A stretch of 64,000 nt of DNA from a beta proteobacterium AAP99 (lineage in GTDB: Bacteria > Pseudomonadota > Gammaproteobacteria > Burkholderiales > Burkholderiaceae_C), in assembly GCA_001295775.1 (NCBI GenBank), contig LJIA01000006.1:248001-312000 (forward strand), in the 5' to 3' direction. This document shows, piece by piece, positions 40,235-52,062 of the stretch. Position 1 is the first letter of the stretch; each line of letters starts with the position of its first letter. The notes below the pieces were generated by a model, which did no database searches, was not told where the DNA came from, and saw nothing but the letters and a program-made list of their open reading frames with translations. A program made the translations under genes and the position numbers.

Positions 40235-41415
40235 GCCTCTCGAAATTCTTCTCCTCGGTGCTGCGCAAGGAGCTGATCGACAGCCTGCGCGACCGCCGCA
40301 CCATCATGACCGTGCTCACGGTCTCCATCCTGTCCGGGCCGCTGTCGCTGTTCCTGATGGGCGAGTTCATCGGCAGCATCGAACGCGACGCCGAGAAGCG
40401 CGAGGTCTATGTGGTCGGCGGCGACCAGATGCCCGGGCTGATCAACTTCATGCAGCGCCAGGGTCTGACCATCAAGGAGCCGCCGGCGGACTACGAAGCC
40501 AAGATCCGCAGCGGCGACTTCCAGCGCGCCGTGGTGCGCCCCGGCCCCAAGTTCGCCGAAAAGCTCACGCATGGCGAGAAGGCGCCCATCGAAGTGGTGT
40601 TCGAATCCACCCGTACGAGCGCCGGGCCGTCCATCAGCATCGCCACCGAGGCAGTACGGGGCTACAACCGCGAGGTCGGCAGCCAGCGGCTGATCGCCCT
40701 GGGCATGTCGCCAGGGGTGCTGCAGGCCGTGGATCTGGAGCGGATCGACATGGCCACGGCGCAGGCCAAGGGCGCACAGATCCTGTTCATCGTGCCCTGG
40801 GTGGCACTGCTCGCCTGCATCGGCGGCATGTTGAGCGTGGCGATCGACGTGACTGCCGGTGAGCGCGAGCGCGGCTCGCTGGAGCCCCTGCTCACCACGC
40901 CGGGTGAGCGCAGCGCAATCGTCGCGGGCAAGTGGCTCACGGTCACGCTGTACGGCTGTGCGGTGATCCTGCTCACGGTGGTGGGCATGTGGGTCTCCAC
41001 GCAACTCATCCGCAGCGAGGCACTGGCGTCGATCATGCAGCTCTCCGCGCCGCAGGTGCTGATGCTGATCGGCATCCTGATCCCGTTTGCGGGCTTCATC
41101 GCCGCCGGGCTGATGCTGGTGTCCACCTTCGGGCGCAGCTTCAAGGAAGCGCAGACCTACGCCAGCTACTTCATGCTGATCTTCAACTTCCTGCCGATCA
41201 CGAGCCTGTTCATCAAGCAGAAGGACCAGCTCTGGCAGCTTTTCGTGCCGGGTCTGGCGCAGCAGTTCACGATGGAGCGGGTGGTACGCGGTGAAGCGCT
41301 CGGCGCGCTGGACCTTGCCCTGCCCGCATTGGTGGCACTGGTGGCGGCTGTCGTGTTCATGGCCCTACAGAAGAACCTGCTGGCGCGCGAGCGGATCATC
41401 TTCGGCCGCTCCTGA
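40231..41415 (+). CDS. natB: ABC-2 exporter permease (NatB-like)
   Basis: The 394-residue inner-membrane protein has an N-terminal membrane anchor (about residues 20-45, IMTVLTVSILSGPLSLFLMG), a large periplasmic domain (about 50-180) and a C-terminal block of five helices (IVPWVALLACIGGMLSVAI onwards). The motif TAGERERGSLEPLLTTP is the coupling helix of NatB-type permeases. It pairs with the ATPase encoded upstream. The operon ends at a strong terminator at 41470-41503. Confidence 0.9.
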
Positions 41416-41469
41416 TCGCTTGAATCCACATGGCGCTCCTTGTGCCTGCGGCAAGCGTTGCCACTTCGT

Positions 41470-41503
41470 CAGGCCCCAGCCGTTGGCTGCGGGCCTGTTT
41501 TAT
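41470..41503 (+). terminator. Rho-independent terminator after natB
   Basis: CAGGCCC (41470-41476) pairs with GGGCCTG (41491-41497), with AGCC and GGCT extending the stem inside, followed by TTTTATTTT. It is a typical intrinsic terminator, with its T-run running into the start of repeat copy 6. Confidence 0.88.
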
Positions 41504-41618
41504 TTTCAATGAATAATTGAAAAGCGATCAATTTGAAAACACATTTTCAATGATCACTTGATTCTGCTGATGTGCCGCTTTCCGCTTGCAGAATGCGGAT
41601 CTCCAGCGATTTGAGCGA
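41503..41618 (+). repeat. REPIN-like intergenic repeat, copy 6
   Basis: Three successive hairpins are seen: TTTTCAAT-gaata-ATTGAAAA (41503-41523), TTGAAAA-caca-TTTTCAA (41533-41550/41544-41550) and the family core TCCGC (41581-41585)/GCGGA (41595-41599) with the tail ATCTCCAGCGATTTGAG. AT-rich leader hairpins plus the core recur at 31.1 and 59.6 kb. It lies between natB and the convergent DUF455 gene. Confidence 0.7.
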
Positions 41619-41656
41619 CAGAAATTCGGCGTGCATCTCACGCCGAAGCCAGCCAG

Positions 41657-42496
41657 TCAGCCAGTCTGCGCATTTAGTTCAAGCGCATCCAGCTCTGCCG
41701 CCGTGAAACCCGCCGCGCGGCGCGCGTCCAGATTGAAAGGCCCCTTGGGCGCCGGCGTGCCGTACTGCTCAAGCAGCGCCCAGAAGGTGGCCACCGGCTC
41801 GCGGCCCTGCTGTACGCAGAGATACCGATACCAGCGGTTTCCGATCTCCACGTGGCCGACCTCGTCACGCATGATCACGTCCAGGATCTCCACCGCGCGT
41901 GCATCCCCCGCGGCGGCGAGTTTGGCGCGGATCGGCGGTGAGGCATCCAGCCCGCGCGCCTCCAGCAGCCGCGGCACCAACGCCATGCGCGCCAGCGGGT
42001 CAGCTGCTGTCTTCTGCGCCATGGTCCACAGACCGTCGTGCGCTTCGAAGTCGCCATAGGCCGCACCCAGGCGGTGAAGATGCTCGACCAGCAGGCTGAA
42101 GTGCAACGCCTCTTCGCGAGCCACCTTCAGCCAGTCGCTGTAGAACGCGGCCGGCAGGCCGGGGAAGCGCCAGATCGCATCCAGCGCCAGGTTGATGGCG
42201 TTGAACTCGATGTGCGCCAGCGCATGCAGCAGCGCCGCCCGGCCTTGCACCGTGTTGGGTGAACGCCGTGGCACCCGCGCGGGATGCACCAGCACCGGCC
42301 GCGCCGGGCGGCCGGGCAAGGGCTGCGTAGGCTCCAGCGCTGCGGTTGGGTCCAAGGCGCCAGTAGCTGCGAACGCTGCAGAGAGCGACTGCACGGCCGC
42401 GACCTTGGCGTCCGGGTCGATGACGGCGAGTGCCTGGAGCGCGGCGGCGCGCAGCTCGGCGCTCTCGATACGGGATGATTGGCCCTCGGTCAGCAT
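41657..42496 (-). CDS. DUF455 family ferritin-like protein
   Basis: The 279-residue protein has three ExxH-like motifs of a ferritin-like di-iron bundle: HIEFNAINLALDA, VAREEALHFSLL and IMRDEVGHVEIGNRWY. DUF455 proteins are widespread but not biochemically assigned; a rhamnose/tRNA-type or MiaE-like oxygenase role has been suggested by fold only. Start 42496 (MLTEG) is preferred; the frame runs on to 42541. It is the last gene before the convergent natB and likely shares a transcript with the methyltransferase gene upstream. Confidence 0.85.
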   Translation of the reverse strand: MLTEGQSSRIESAELRAAALQALAVIDPDAKVAAVQSLSAAFAATGALDPTAALEPTQPLPGRPARPVLVHPARVPRRSPNTVQGRAALLHALAHIEFNAINLALDAIWRFPGLPAAFYSDWLKVAREEALHFSLLVEHLHRLGAAYGDFEAHDGLWTMAQKTAADPLARMALVPRLLEARGLDASPPIRAKLAAAGDARAVEILDVIMRDEVGHVEIGNRWYRYLCVQQGREPVATFWALLEQYGTPAPKGPFNLDARRAAGFTAAELDALELNAQTG

Positions 42497-42556
42497 GACT
42501 GAGAGTCTAGGCGAGGCGCTCGCCCGCGGCCGTTCCTGCAACCTGCGCTGATCGAT

Positions 42557-44101
42557 TCAGTGCGGTTCAAGCAGCCCCGCCTCATGCGCCGGGCCATTGA
42601 GAAAATCACTCAGCACCTGAGGCAGCAGGGGCTTGAGCTGACTCACATCGATTCGCTGGCCGGCGCTGTTCACGAGCTGCTCGGGATGCGAATGTGCCCA
42701 GTCCGCAAGCGCCTGAACGATCTCGGTACGGCTGCGGCTGCCATCGGCAAGCAGCATGATCCGGGTCTGCAGCGCATCCGGCCGGAAGGTTTCGTGCGTG
42801 AGCGTGGTCACGGTATCGAGCCCGCTGGCAAGCTGCCTGCGGCAGCAGGGGTCGATCCGGGGGATGTCCGCCAACGCATCGCCGCGCAAGGCCTGCGGTG
42901 CGCCCATCACTCGCACTGCGCCATCGGCCATGAGGGCGCGCAGGTAGTCTTCGGCGACTGTGCGGTCCGCTGCGCTCAGCCCCGGTCCGATCAGCTCGCC
43001 CACCGGAACCGCTCCCGGCCATGCAGCGTTCAGCCGGTCGATGAGTGGCCGCTGCGCCGTGCTGGGCGCCGCAAGCGCATGATCGGACAGTCGGCAGAGC
43101 AAGGTGCCCGGTGGCGCCTTGGCATTGGGGTGCTGCATGAACTGCCCCATCAATCCGAGTCCGCCGAGCCGCTCGGCGAGCGCCGCCGGTCGGCCGCGCT
43201 CCGGCTCGCGCTGGGTGTGGACCAGCAGCGCACGGTGGAACTGCTCGCCGCCGAGGTAGTCACGCATCTGCAGCGCCGCCGGGCTGCCGGCCTCGCCCTG
43301 CTGCGCCACCAGCGCGCGCGCCGCGTCTGTCAGCAGTCGACCGTCCGTGTCGGGCTGGGCGACATCCGCCGCGTAACGCAAACCGGCAGCCTCGGCGCGG
43401 CGCATGAATTCCGAGAGATGCAGCGGGCGGTTGTCGCTCTCGTAGAACTCATGCAGCACGTAGCTGGGGTGGGCCTTGAGCAGCGCCGGCACCTCGCGCT
43501 TGAGCAGTTGGCCCATGGGCGTGTCTGCCGGTACGGCTGCCTGGAAGGCCTGCAGCAACTGCATGGCATGGGCCACCTTCTGCGCGCCGCTCAGGTGGGA
43601 CGGCGTGAACTGCAGCAGAAAGTCGCGGATCACGCCGCGCCAGTGCCAGCCCGGCAGCGCATTGAAACTGACATAGGCCACGCCCTGCGGCGCGAGGTTC
43701 TCGCGGCTCACACGCAGGATGGCCGCCTGCACCGGGTCGGGCACCCAGGAATACACACCGTGGGTGAGGATGTAGTCGAACTCGCCCCAGGCTGGCGTGA
43801 TGTCTTCCACGCTCGCCGCCACGAAGCGCAGGTTGCCCAGGCCCATGCGCTCTGCGAGCCGGGTGGCCGCCTGGATCTGCACCGGCGAATAGTCCACGCC
43901 CACGAGCGTCCAATCCGGATGCCGTGCGGCGAGTGGCGCAAGGTTGCCGCCCGTGGCGCAGCCGATCTCGAGTACCCGCGCCCGGTGCACGGGCGGCGGC
44001 GCCCAGCCCGCCCAGGCCACGGCACCCGCAAGACGCTGCGGCTGCGTGAACTGGATGGAGCCAGTCGGGTAGGGCACTTCGTCGTAGCTTTCCTTGCTCA
44101 T
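42557..44101 (-). CDS. Class I methyltransferase with methyltransferase-regulatory domain
   Basis: The 514-residue protein carries an N-terminal SAM-dependent fold with motif I VLEIGCATGGNLAPLA and motif II-like VGVDYSPVQIQ, then a central PKMT regulatory domain (about residues 200-300, FNALPGWHWRGVIRDFL) that is typical of lysine- or protein-methyltransferase-like proteins from bacteria, and a C-terminal helical segment. The target is unknown. The start at 44101 (MSKESYDE) follows a plausible GGAG-less leader; longer frames run into the divergent gamma-carbonic anhydrase. The DUF455 gene follows 60 bp downstream. Confidence 0.82.
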   Translation of the reverse strand: MSKESYDEVPYPTGSIQFTQPQRLAGAVAWAGWAPPPVHRARVLEIGCATGGNLAPLAARHPDWTLVGVDYSPVQIQAATRLAERMGLGNLRFVAASVEDITPAWGEFDYILTHGVYSWVPDPVQAAILRVSRENLAPQGVAYVSFNALPGWHWRGVIRDFLLQFTPSHLSGAQKVAHAMQLLQAFQAAVPADTPMGQLLKREVPALLKAHPSYVLHEFYESDNRPLHLSEFMRRAEAAGLRYAADVAQPDTDGRLLTDAARALVAQQGEAGSPAALQMRDYLGGEQFHRALLVHTQREPERGRPAALAERLGGLGLMGQFMQHPNAKAPPGTLLCRLSDHALAAPSTAQRPLIDRLNAAWPGAVPVGELIGPGLSAADRTVAEDYLRALMADGAVRVMGAPQALRGDALADIPRIDPCCRRQLASGLDTVTTLTHETFRPDALQTRIMLLADGSRSRTEIVQALADWAHSHPEQLVNSAGQRIDVSQLKPLLPQVLSDFLNGPAHEAGLLEPH

Positions 44102-44236
44102 GGGCGGCCTGGATTCTGGGGAGCGCGGGATTCCCAAGATACGCCGGGCGACGAGAACACCCTTGCCTAAAATTGGCCATTGCTGGCGAAAAACTGCGCG
44201 TGCGCAGCGCCACGAACCCCACAAGAAAGCCTCCCC

Positions 44237-44773
44237 ATGCCCATCTATCAGTTCGAGGAGCACCGTCCGGAGATCGCGGACAGTGCCTTCGTATTCGACA
44301 ACGCAACCGTAATCGGCAAGGTTCGTCTCGCAGCGGAATCCAGCGTCTGGTCCGGCGCGGTGATCCGCGGCGACAACGAGCTCATCGACATTGGCGCCGG
44401 CAGCAATGTGCAGGAAGGCGCCGTGCTGCACACGGACCCCGGCTTTCCGCTCAGCGTGGGCGCGAACGTGACCATCGGCCACCAGGCCATGCTGCATGGC
44501 TGCACCGTGGGCGAAGGCAGCTTGATCGGCATCCAGGCGGTGGTGCTCAATGGCGCGAAGATCGGCCGCAACTGCCTCGTGGGGGCCGGCGCGCTCGTCA
44601 CCGAAGGCAAGGAGTTCCCGGACGGCTCGCTGATCATCGGCAGCCCCGCCAAGGTCGCAAGAACGCTCAGTGAGCTGGACATTGCCAAGATGCACGGCAA
44701 CGCTGCGAACTACGTCGCCCGCGCACAGCGCGTCAAGACGGGGCTGACCCGGCTGGACGGTGGCGATGAGTGA
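44237..44773 (+). CDS. Gamma-carbonic anhydrase family protein (YrdA/Cam-like)
   Basis: The 178-residue protein is a left-handed beta-helix with hexapeptide repeats ([20 protein letters not shown], then [20 protein letters not shown]). The zinc histidines are at HT of VLHTDPG and at GHQAMLHG, matching gamma-carbonic anhydrases and the YrdA/PaaY group. It probably forms a trimer in the cytoplasm. Whether it hydrates CO2 is uncertain, because many homologues are inactive. hslO starts 14 bp before its stop. A CCTAAAAT word at 44166-44173 may be its -10. Confidence 0.88.
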   Translation: MPIYQFEEHRPEIADSAFVFDNATVIGKVRLAAESSVWSGAVIRGDNELIDIGAGSNVQEGAVLHTDPGFPLSVGANVTIGHQAMLHGCTVGEGSLIGIQAVVLNGAKIGRNCLVGAGALVTEGKEFPDGSLIIGSPAKVARTLSELDIAKMHGNAANYVARAQRVKTGLTRLDGGDE

Positions 44774-45671
44774 TCAGGTGCTGAAGTTCCTGATGGGCGA
44801 TGGCGCCGTACGCATCGAAGCCGTCTCGCTCACGAATACATGGCAAGAACTCAACCAGCACCGCAGTCTTCCGCCTGCCGTGAATGCCGTGCTGGGCGAA
44901 CTGGTCGCCGCCAGCACCCTGCTTGCCGCCACGCTCAAGTTCAATGGTTCGCTGGTGCTGCAGATCCAGGGCGATGGCCCCGTCCGTCTGGCGGTCGTCG
45001 AATGCGCAGCAGGTTTCGGTGTACGCGCGGCAATCAAGCTGAACCCGGACGCGGCCGTGCCGGAGCACGCGAGTTTTCGCGATCTCGTGAACGCCGGCGG
45101 CCAGGGCCGCTTCGTGATCGTCCTCGATCCGAAAGACAAGCTGCCCGGTCAGCAGGCCTACACCGGCATCGTGCCGCTGGTGGGTAACACGCTGGCGGAA
45201 AGCCTGGACTACTACTTCGCCAGCAGCGAACAGCTGCCCACCCTCGTGCATCTGGCCGCCAACGAGAACTGTGCAGCCGGCCTGCTCGTGCAGCGCATGC
45301 CTGCGGAAGGTGGCAAGGAAGTCACCGATACCGACGCCTGGGACCGCGCCCGCCATCTTGCTGCCACCATCAAGCGCGAGGAACTGCTGGGCCTGCCCGC
45401 GCAGGAAGTGGTGCGCCGCCTGTTCTGGGAGGAGCCGCTGGCGGTGAAGGCGGAGCAGCCGGTGCGCTTTTCCTGCACCTGCTCGCGCGAGAAGGTGGCC
45501 GGCGTACTGCGCATGCTCGGCGCCGCGGAGATCGAGTCAATCCTCGCAGAGCAAGGCGCCGTCAGTGTGAATTGCGAGTATTGCGACACGCGCTACGAGT
45601 TCGACGCCGTCGACGCGGCGCTTGCCATACGTGGCAGCCCGGACGCCGAACCCGGCGGCGCGGTGCACTAG
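44760..45671 (+). CDS. hslO: Redox-regulated chaperone Hsp33
   Basis: The 303-residue cytoplasmic holdase is switched on by oxidative unfolding. The C-terminal zinc switch is present as CTCSREK and CEYCD (CxC plus CxxC, about residues 238 and 272). The N-terminal dimer domain includes [20 protein letters not shown] and [19 protein letters not shown]. The start overlaps the gamma-carbonic anhydrase gene by 14 bp; an ATG at 44766 is equally possible. The overlap suggests coupled translation. Confidence 0.95.
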   Translation: MAMSDQVLKFLMGDGAVRIEAVSLTNTWQELNQHRSLPPAVNAVLGELVAASTLLAATLKFNGSLVLQIQGDGPVRLAVVECAAGFGVRAAIKLNPDAAVPEHASFRDLVNAGGQGRFVIVLDPKDKLPGQQAYTGIVPLVGNTLAESLDYYFASSEQLPTLVHLAANENCAAGLLVQRMPAEGGKEVTDTDAWDRARHLAATIKREELLGLPAQEVVRRLFWEEPLAVKAEQPVRFSCTCSREKVAGVLRMLGAAEIESILAEQGAVSVNCEYCDTRYEFDAVDAALAIRGSPDAEPGGAVH

Positions 45672-45884
45672 TACTGCCTGCGCCCGCCCAGGGCGATCAG
45701 CGGGCAGCGGACGCGCCGCTGGTCTGCGCATTGCTTGCCGCTTATGCACAGGCGTAAGTGGCCTGTAAAGCCTCCGCGCAAGACTGTGGTGTTTGCGCTC
45801 GGAAACGGCCTTTATTCACATGATGGGCTTGCGGCGCGCCTGAGTACTGTTTCAAAATCGTCAACATCCCTCTGGAGGGGGCGT

Positions 45885-46889
45885 ATGCGCACCGCCGAAC
45901 ATCGGGGTGTCAGGTCAGGGGAACGGATGTCAGGTCTGTACGACTTCTTGGTCCGCATCAATCTCGTTTCAGGCTTTCAGGGCAAGGCATTCCTGTTGGT
46001 CCTGGCGGTGTGTGCCATCCCTGCTGCGCTCGTCTGGCTGGCGCTGGCCATCTGGCCCAGCATGTCCGCCATGGGTGTGGGCTTGGTTGCCGTCATCGGC
46101 TCGGTCATCGCCATCGCTGTGGGCCTATGGGCCGTGCACAGCATGCTCAAGCTGGTGCTCGCCACGGCCAACACCTTGCAGCGCTTCGTCACCTTCGGTG
46201 AGCACATTCCCCTGCCCCGGCACTATCACGACGAAGTCGGCCTGCTGGCGCGCGAGGTCGACAGCCTCGTGGCGGATCTGAAGAAGCGGCGCGACCAGCT
46301 CCGTGCCGACGGCAGCTTCGATGAACTCACCGAACTGCCCAACCGCCGCAGCGCGCTGCGGAAGCTTCAGAACGAACTGGCCGACCGGCGCGACCACCTG
46401 CCGGGCACGACGCTGGTGGTGGCCATCATCGACATGGACAACTTCAAGCGCATCAACATCGCACACGGCCACAACTTTGGCGATCGGGTGATCAAGCATG
46501 CGGCCGTCGCCCTGAGCGAGCGCCTGCGCGAGGGCGACTTCCTTGCCCGATTCGAGGGCGAGCAGTTCATCGCGATTGCCCGCATGATCCCGGACCGCGC
46601 GCAGGCGGTGGTCGAGCGAGTCAGTCGGCCGATTCCGTTCTCCGAGCTGCCCGCGCCGATCACGCTGTCTGCGGGCTTCCGGATCTGCGCGCAGGATGAC
46701 CCGCTGGAACAGGTGCTGCGCCGCTGTGAGGAAATGCTGGCTCGTGCAAAAGCGGGCGGCAAGAACCGGGTGATGGGTGACGCAGTGGATCAGCGTGCGT
46801 CACTGCAGTTCAGTCTGACGGCCCCGGCCTTGCCTGCCGCCAATCAGGGCACACCGGCGAAGTCCACCGGAACGGTCGCGGGCTCTTAG
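45885..46889 (+). CDS. Membrane GGDEF-domain protein with degenerate active site
   Basis: The 334-residue protein has two membrane helices (about residues 30-50 and 58-80), a HAMP-like linker and a GGDEF domain beginning at DELTELPNRRSALRKL. IDMDNFKRIN carries the metal-ligand aspartates of a diguanylate cyclase, but the signature that should be GG(D/E)EF reads EGEQF, so GTP condensation is unlikely. RxxD (REGD) lies exactly five residues before it, the spacing of the allosteric c-di-GMP inhibitory site, so the protein may act as a c-di-GMP receptor. The start at 45885 has GGAGGGGG upstream; 45927 is a weaker alternative. Confidence 0.88.
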   Translation: MRTAEHRGVRSGERMSGLYDFLVRINLVSGFQGKAFLLVLAVCAIPAALVWLALAIWPSMSAMGVGLVAVIGSVIAIAVGLWAVHSMLKLVLATANTLQRFVTFGEHIPLPRHYHDEVGLLAREVDSLVADLKKRRDQLRADGSFDELTELPNRRSALRKLQNELADRRDHLPGTTLVVAIIDMDNFKRINIAHGHNFGDRVIKHAAVALSERLREGDFLARFEGEQFIAIARMIPDRAQAVVERVSRPIPFSELPAPITLSAGFRICAQDDPLEQVLRRCEEMLARAKAGGKNRVMGDAVDQRASLQFSLTAPALPAANQGTPAKSTGTVAGS

Positions 46890-46902
46890 CCGACCATCAT
46901 CC

Positions 46903-46928
46903 GCGCGGTGGCGCTCCATCCACCGCGC
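46903..46928. terminator. Hairpin between convergent GGDEF and ftsB genes
   Basis: GCGCGGTGG (46903-46911) and CCACCGCGC (46920-46928) form a perfect 9-bp stem with an 8-base loop. No T-run follows on either strand, so efficient intrinsic termination is uncertain. Confidence 0.5.
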
Positions 46929-46997
46929 TGCGGACCCACAATCGCCTGGTGTTGTCGACGTAGACGGCAGAGCCGCCCTCACTTGGCGCAGCAAGGG

Positions 46998-47381
46998 TCA
47001 GCGTGCAGGCGCGGCCGCCGGAGGTCCGCTGACACTCGCAGGCGCAGCCTGTGCCTTGCCCGCAGGGGCAGGAGGAGGCTTCACCGCCGGAATGGGCGTG
47101 GCGCCTTCAAGAATCTGCACGTACACCTCGCCCTGGCGCACCATGCCCAGCTCCTGCCGGGCACGTTCCTCGATGGCACCGGTGCCGGTCTGCAGGTCAC
47201 GCACGTCGGCTTCGATGGCGCCATTGCGCAGCTTGCGCTCGGCGTTGGCTTCCTCGCGCTTGGCGAGTTCGCCCTCGCGCTCCCAGACCTTGAACCAGCC
47301 GCCCTTGCCGAACCACACCGGCCACTGCAGCAGCACGACGGCCACCAGCAGTGCGAGGGTGATGATACGGCTGCGGTTCAT
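46998..47381 (-). CDS. ftsB: Cell division protein FtsB
   Basis: The 127-residue bitopic protein has a membrane helix at about residues 5-22 (RIITLALLVAVVLLQW) and a periplasmic coiled coil (WEREGELAKREEANAERKLR...EADVRDLQTGTGAIEERARQEL). FtsB joins FtsL and FtsQ in the divisome. A long Pro/Ala-rich tail follows (AVKPPPAPAGKAQAAP), which is typical in this group. It follows eno by 23 bp, the conserved eno-ftsB order of betaproteobacteria. Confidence 0.95.
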   Translation of the reverse strand: MNRSRIITLALLVAVVLLQWPVWFGKGGWFKVWEREGELAKREEANAERKLRNGAIEADVRDLQTGTGAIEERARQELGMVRQGEVYVQILEGATPIPAVKPPPAPAGKAQAAPASVSGPPAAAPAR

Positions 47382-47404
47382 TCAGTTCAGGCGGAGGCGG
47401 ACGT

Positions 47405-48709
<1,305 letters not shown>

Positions 48710-48742
48710 CTAGGGTTTGGGATGCTGGTCGAACGTGCCTGG

Positions 48743-48811
48743 TGGCTCAACTTCAAGATGGCTTTCCGCTTGTCTGGCGCGGTTCTTGAGCCATTTTGGT
48801 CTGGAAACCCG
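48743..48811 (+). repeat. REPIN-like intergenic repeat, copy 7
   Basis: GCTTTCCGCTTGTCTGGCGC is followed by GGTTCTTGAGCCATTTTGG and TCTGGAAACCC. CCGC (48766-48769) pairs with GCGG (48779-48782), and an outer TGGCTCAA (48743-48750) pairs with TTGAGCCA (48786-48793), giving a two-tier hairpin. It sits between eno and the DUF1330 gene, both on the minus strand. Confidence 0.75.
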
Positions 48812-48911
48812 CATGGATGCTGGATTCAGCCTCACGCATGCTGGGTACTGCTTCACGAATACTGCGCATGACCGCGCACGACCGGGATCACCGGCCTTGC
48901 AGGACTGCGCG

Positions 48912-49202
48912 CTACACACCCTCCACGATCATCATGTTCATGATCGCGGCGCCTTCCCGGGCATTGCGGGCCCGGCGGTACTGCGGTGAGTCGTAGAAGG
49001 CCTGCGCCGCTGCGGTGCTCGGGAACTCCAGCAGCACCATGCGCCCCGGTTCGCGGCCTTCCAGGCGCTGGGTGGCACCACCGCGGATCAGCGGCTTGGC
49101 GCCATGCGCCTGCATGGCGAGCGTGGACCACTTGCGGTACTCGGCGTACTGCTCGGGGTTGGTGATCTGCACATCAGCCAGGATGTAGCCCTTCTTGCTC
49201 AT
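48912..49202 (-). CDS. DUF1330 family protein
   Basis: The 96-residue cytoplasmic protein has a ferredoxin-like dimeric alpha/beta-barrel pattern: KGYILADVQITNPEQYAEY, then RMVLLEFPSTAAAQAFYDSP. DUF1330 proteins have no assigned activity. It starts at 49202 (MSKKGY), 13 bp after the kdsA stop, and so is probably translated from the pyrG-kdsA transcript. Upstream in-frame codons do not resemble the family. Confidence 0.85.
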   Translation of the reverse strand: MSKKGYILADVQITNPEQYAEYRKWSTLAMQAHGAKPLIRGGATQRLEGREPGRMVLLEFPSTAAAQAFYDSPQYRRARNAREGAAIMNMMIVEGV

Positions 49203-49215
49203 GGGGCGCCCCGGC

Positions 49216-50073
49216 TCAGGCTGCGAAGTCGGTTTCAAGGAAACCGTTCTTCTTGGTGATGCGATCGAGCTCAACCAGCGTAGAGAGCAGCGCCTCCATC
49301 TTGTTGAGTGGCACCGCGTTCGGGCCGTCGGACATGGCCTTGGCCGGGTCCGGGTGCGTCTCCATGAACAGGCCGGCGACACCCACCGCCACTGCCGCGC
49401 GCGCCAGCACAGGCACCATCTCGCGCATGCCGCCGGAGCTCGTGCCCTGGCCGCCGGGCAGCTGCACGGAATGCGTGGCGTCAAACACCACCGGGCAGAG
49501 CGTCTCGCGCATGATGGCGAGGCTGCGCATGTCGCTCACCAGGTTGTTGTAGCCAAAGCTGGCGCCGCGCTCGCAGACCATGAAGTTGTCTTCGGGCACA
49601 CCCGCCTCCCGAGCAGCTTCGCGGGCCTTGTCGACGACGTTCTTCATGTCGTGCGGCGCGAGGAACTGGCCCTTCTTGATGTTGACGGGCTTACCGCTCT
49701 GGGCGCAGGCGCGGATGAAGTCCGTCTGGCGCACGAGGAAGGCCGGCGTCTGGATCACGTCCACCACCGCGGCCACGTCCTTGATCTCGGCTTCGGTGTG
49801 CACATCGGTCACGACGGGCACACCGAACTTGGCGCGGGTGTCCGCCAGAATCTCCAGCCCCTTGTCCATGCCCAGGCCGCGGAAGCTCTTGCCGCTGGAG
49901 CGGTTGGCCTTGTCGTAGCTGCTCTTGTAGATGAAGGGAATGCCGAGCTTGCTCGTGATTTCCTTCAGGCGGCCGGCGGTCTCATGCGCCAGATCGCGCG
50001 ACTCGACCACGCAGGGGCCGCTGAACAGAAAGAAGGGCTTGTCCAGCCCGACATCAAAGTTGCACAGCTTCAT
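49216..50073 (-). CDS. kdsA: 3-deoxy-8-phosphooctulonate synthase (KDO8P synthase)
   Basis: The 285-residue cytoplasmic enzyme joins PEP and arabinose 5-phosphate, the first committed step of Kdo for lipopolysaccharide. The TIM barrel is recognised by [29 protein letters not shown] and [13 protein letters not shown]. Cys21 in SGPCVVES sits where the E. coli enzyme has asparagine, consistent with the metal-dependent KdsA class. It follows pyrG by 73 bp, the conserved pyrG-kdsA-eno neighbourhood. A small hairpin in the gap (CTGCCT/AGGCAG, 50101-50117) has no T-run. Confidence 0.95.
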   Translation of the reverse strand: MKLCNFDVGLDKPFFLFSGPCVVESRDLAHETAGRLKEITSKLGIPFIYKSSYDKANRSSGKSFRGLGMDKGLEILADTRAKFGVPVVTDVHTEAEIKDVAAVVDVIQTPAFLVRQTDFIRACAQSGKPVNIKKGQFLAPHDMKNVVDKAREAAREAGVPEDNFMVCERGASFGYNNLVSDMRSLAIMRETLCPVVFDATHSVQLPGGQGTSSGGMREMVPVLARAAVAVGVAGLFMETHPDPAKAMSDGPNAVPLNKMEALLSTLVELDRITKKNGFLETDFAA

Positions 50074-50146
50074 TCGAAACCTTTGCTAGTTCTGTACTGC
50101 CTGCCTCAAGCAGGCAGCTGCGCCCAAACCTGCGCCAAACACCGGG

Positions 50147-51862
<1,716 letters not shown>

Positions 51863-52062
51863 TCAACTTCGCCCAAGCCCTGTCCTCGCGCCGGGCATTC
51901 GGGCGCGAGCCGCCGTTACGAACTGTAAGCGTCGTTGTCGAAGCCGAAAATGTGTTGCGATGACCTCAACTGACACGAACGCGCGGCGGATGGATTGCTA
52001 GTGTTCGGTCTGGACTGAATTTGCCTGGCGCGCTCCGCACAGGCCCGGACGGACGACCCAGC

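Noticed and set aside
50097-50117. Hairpin CTGCCTG/CAGGCAG between pyrG and kdsA as a terminator
   Set aside because: There is no T-run on the transcribed side and the genes belong to a conserved same-strand series, so termination here is unlikely.
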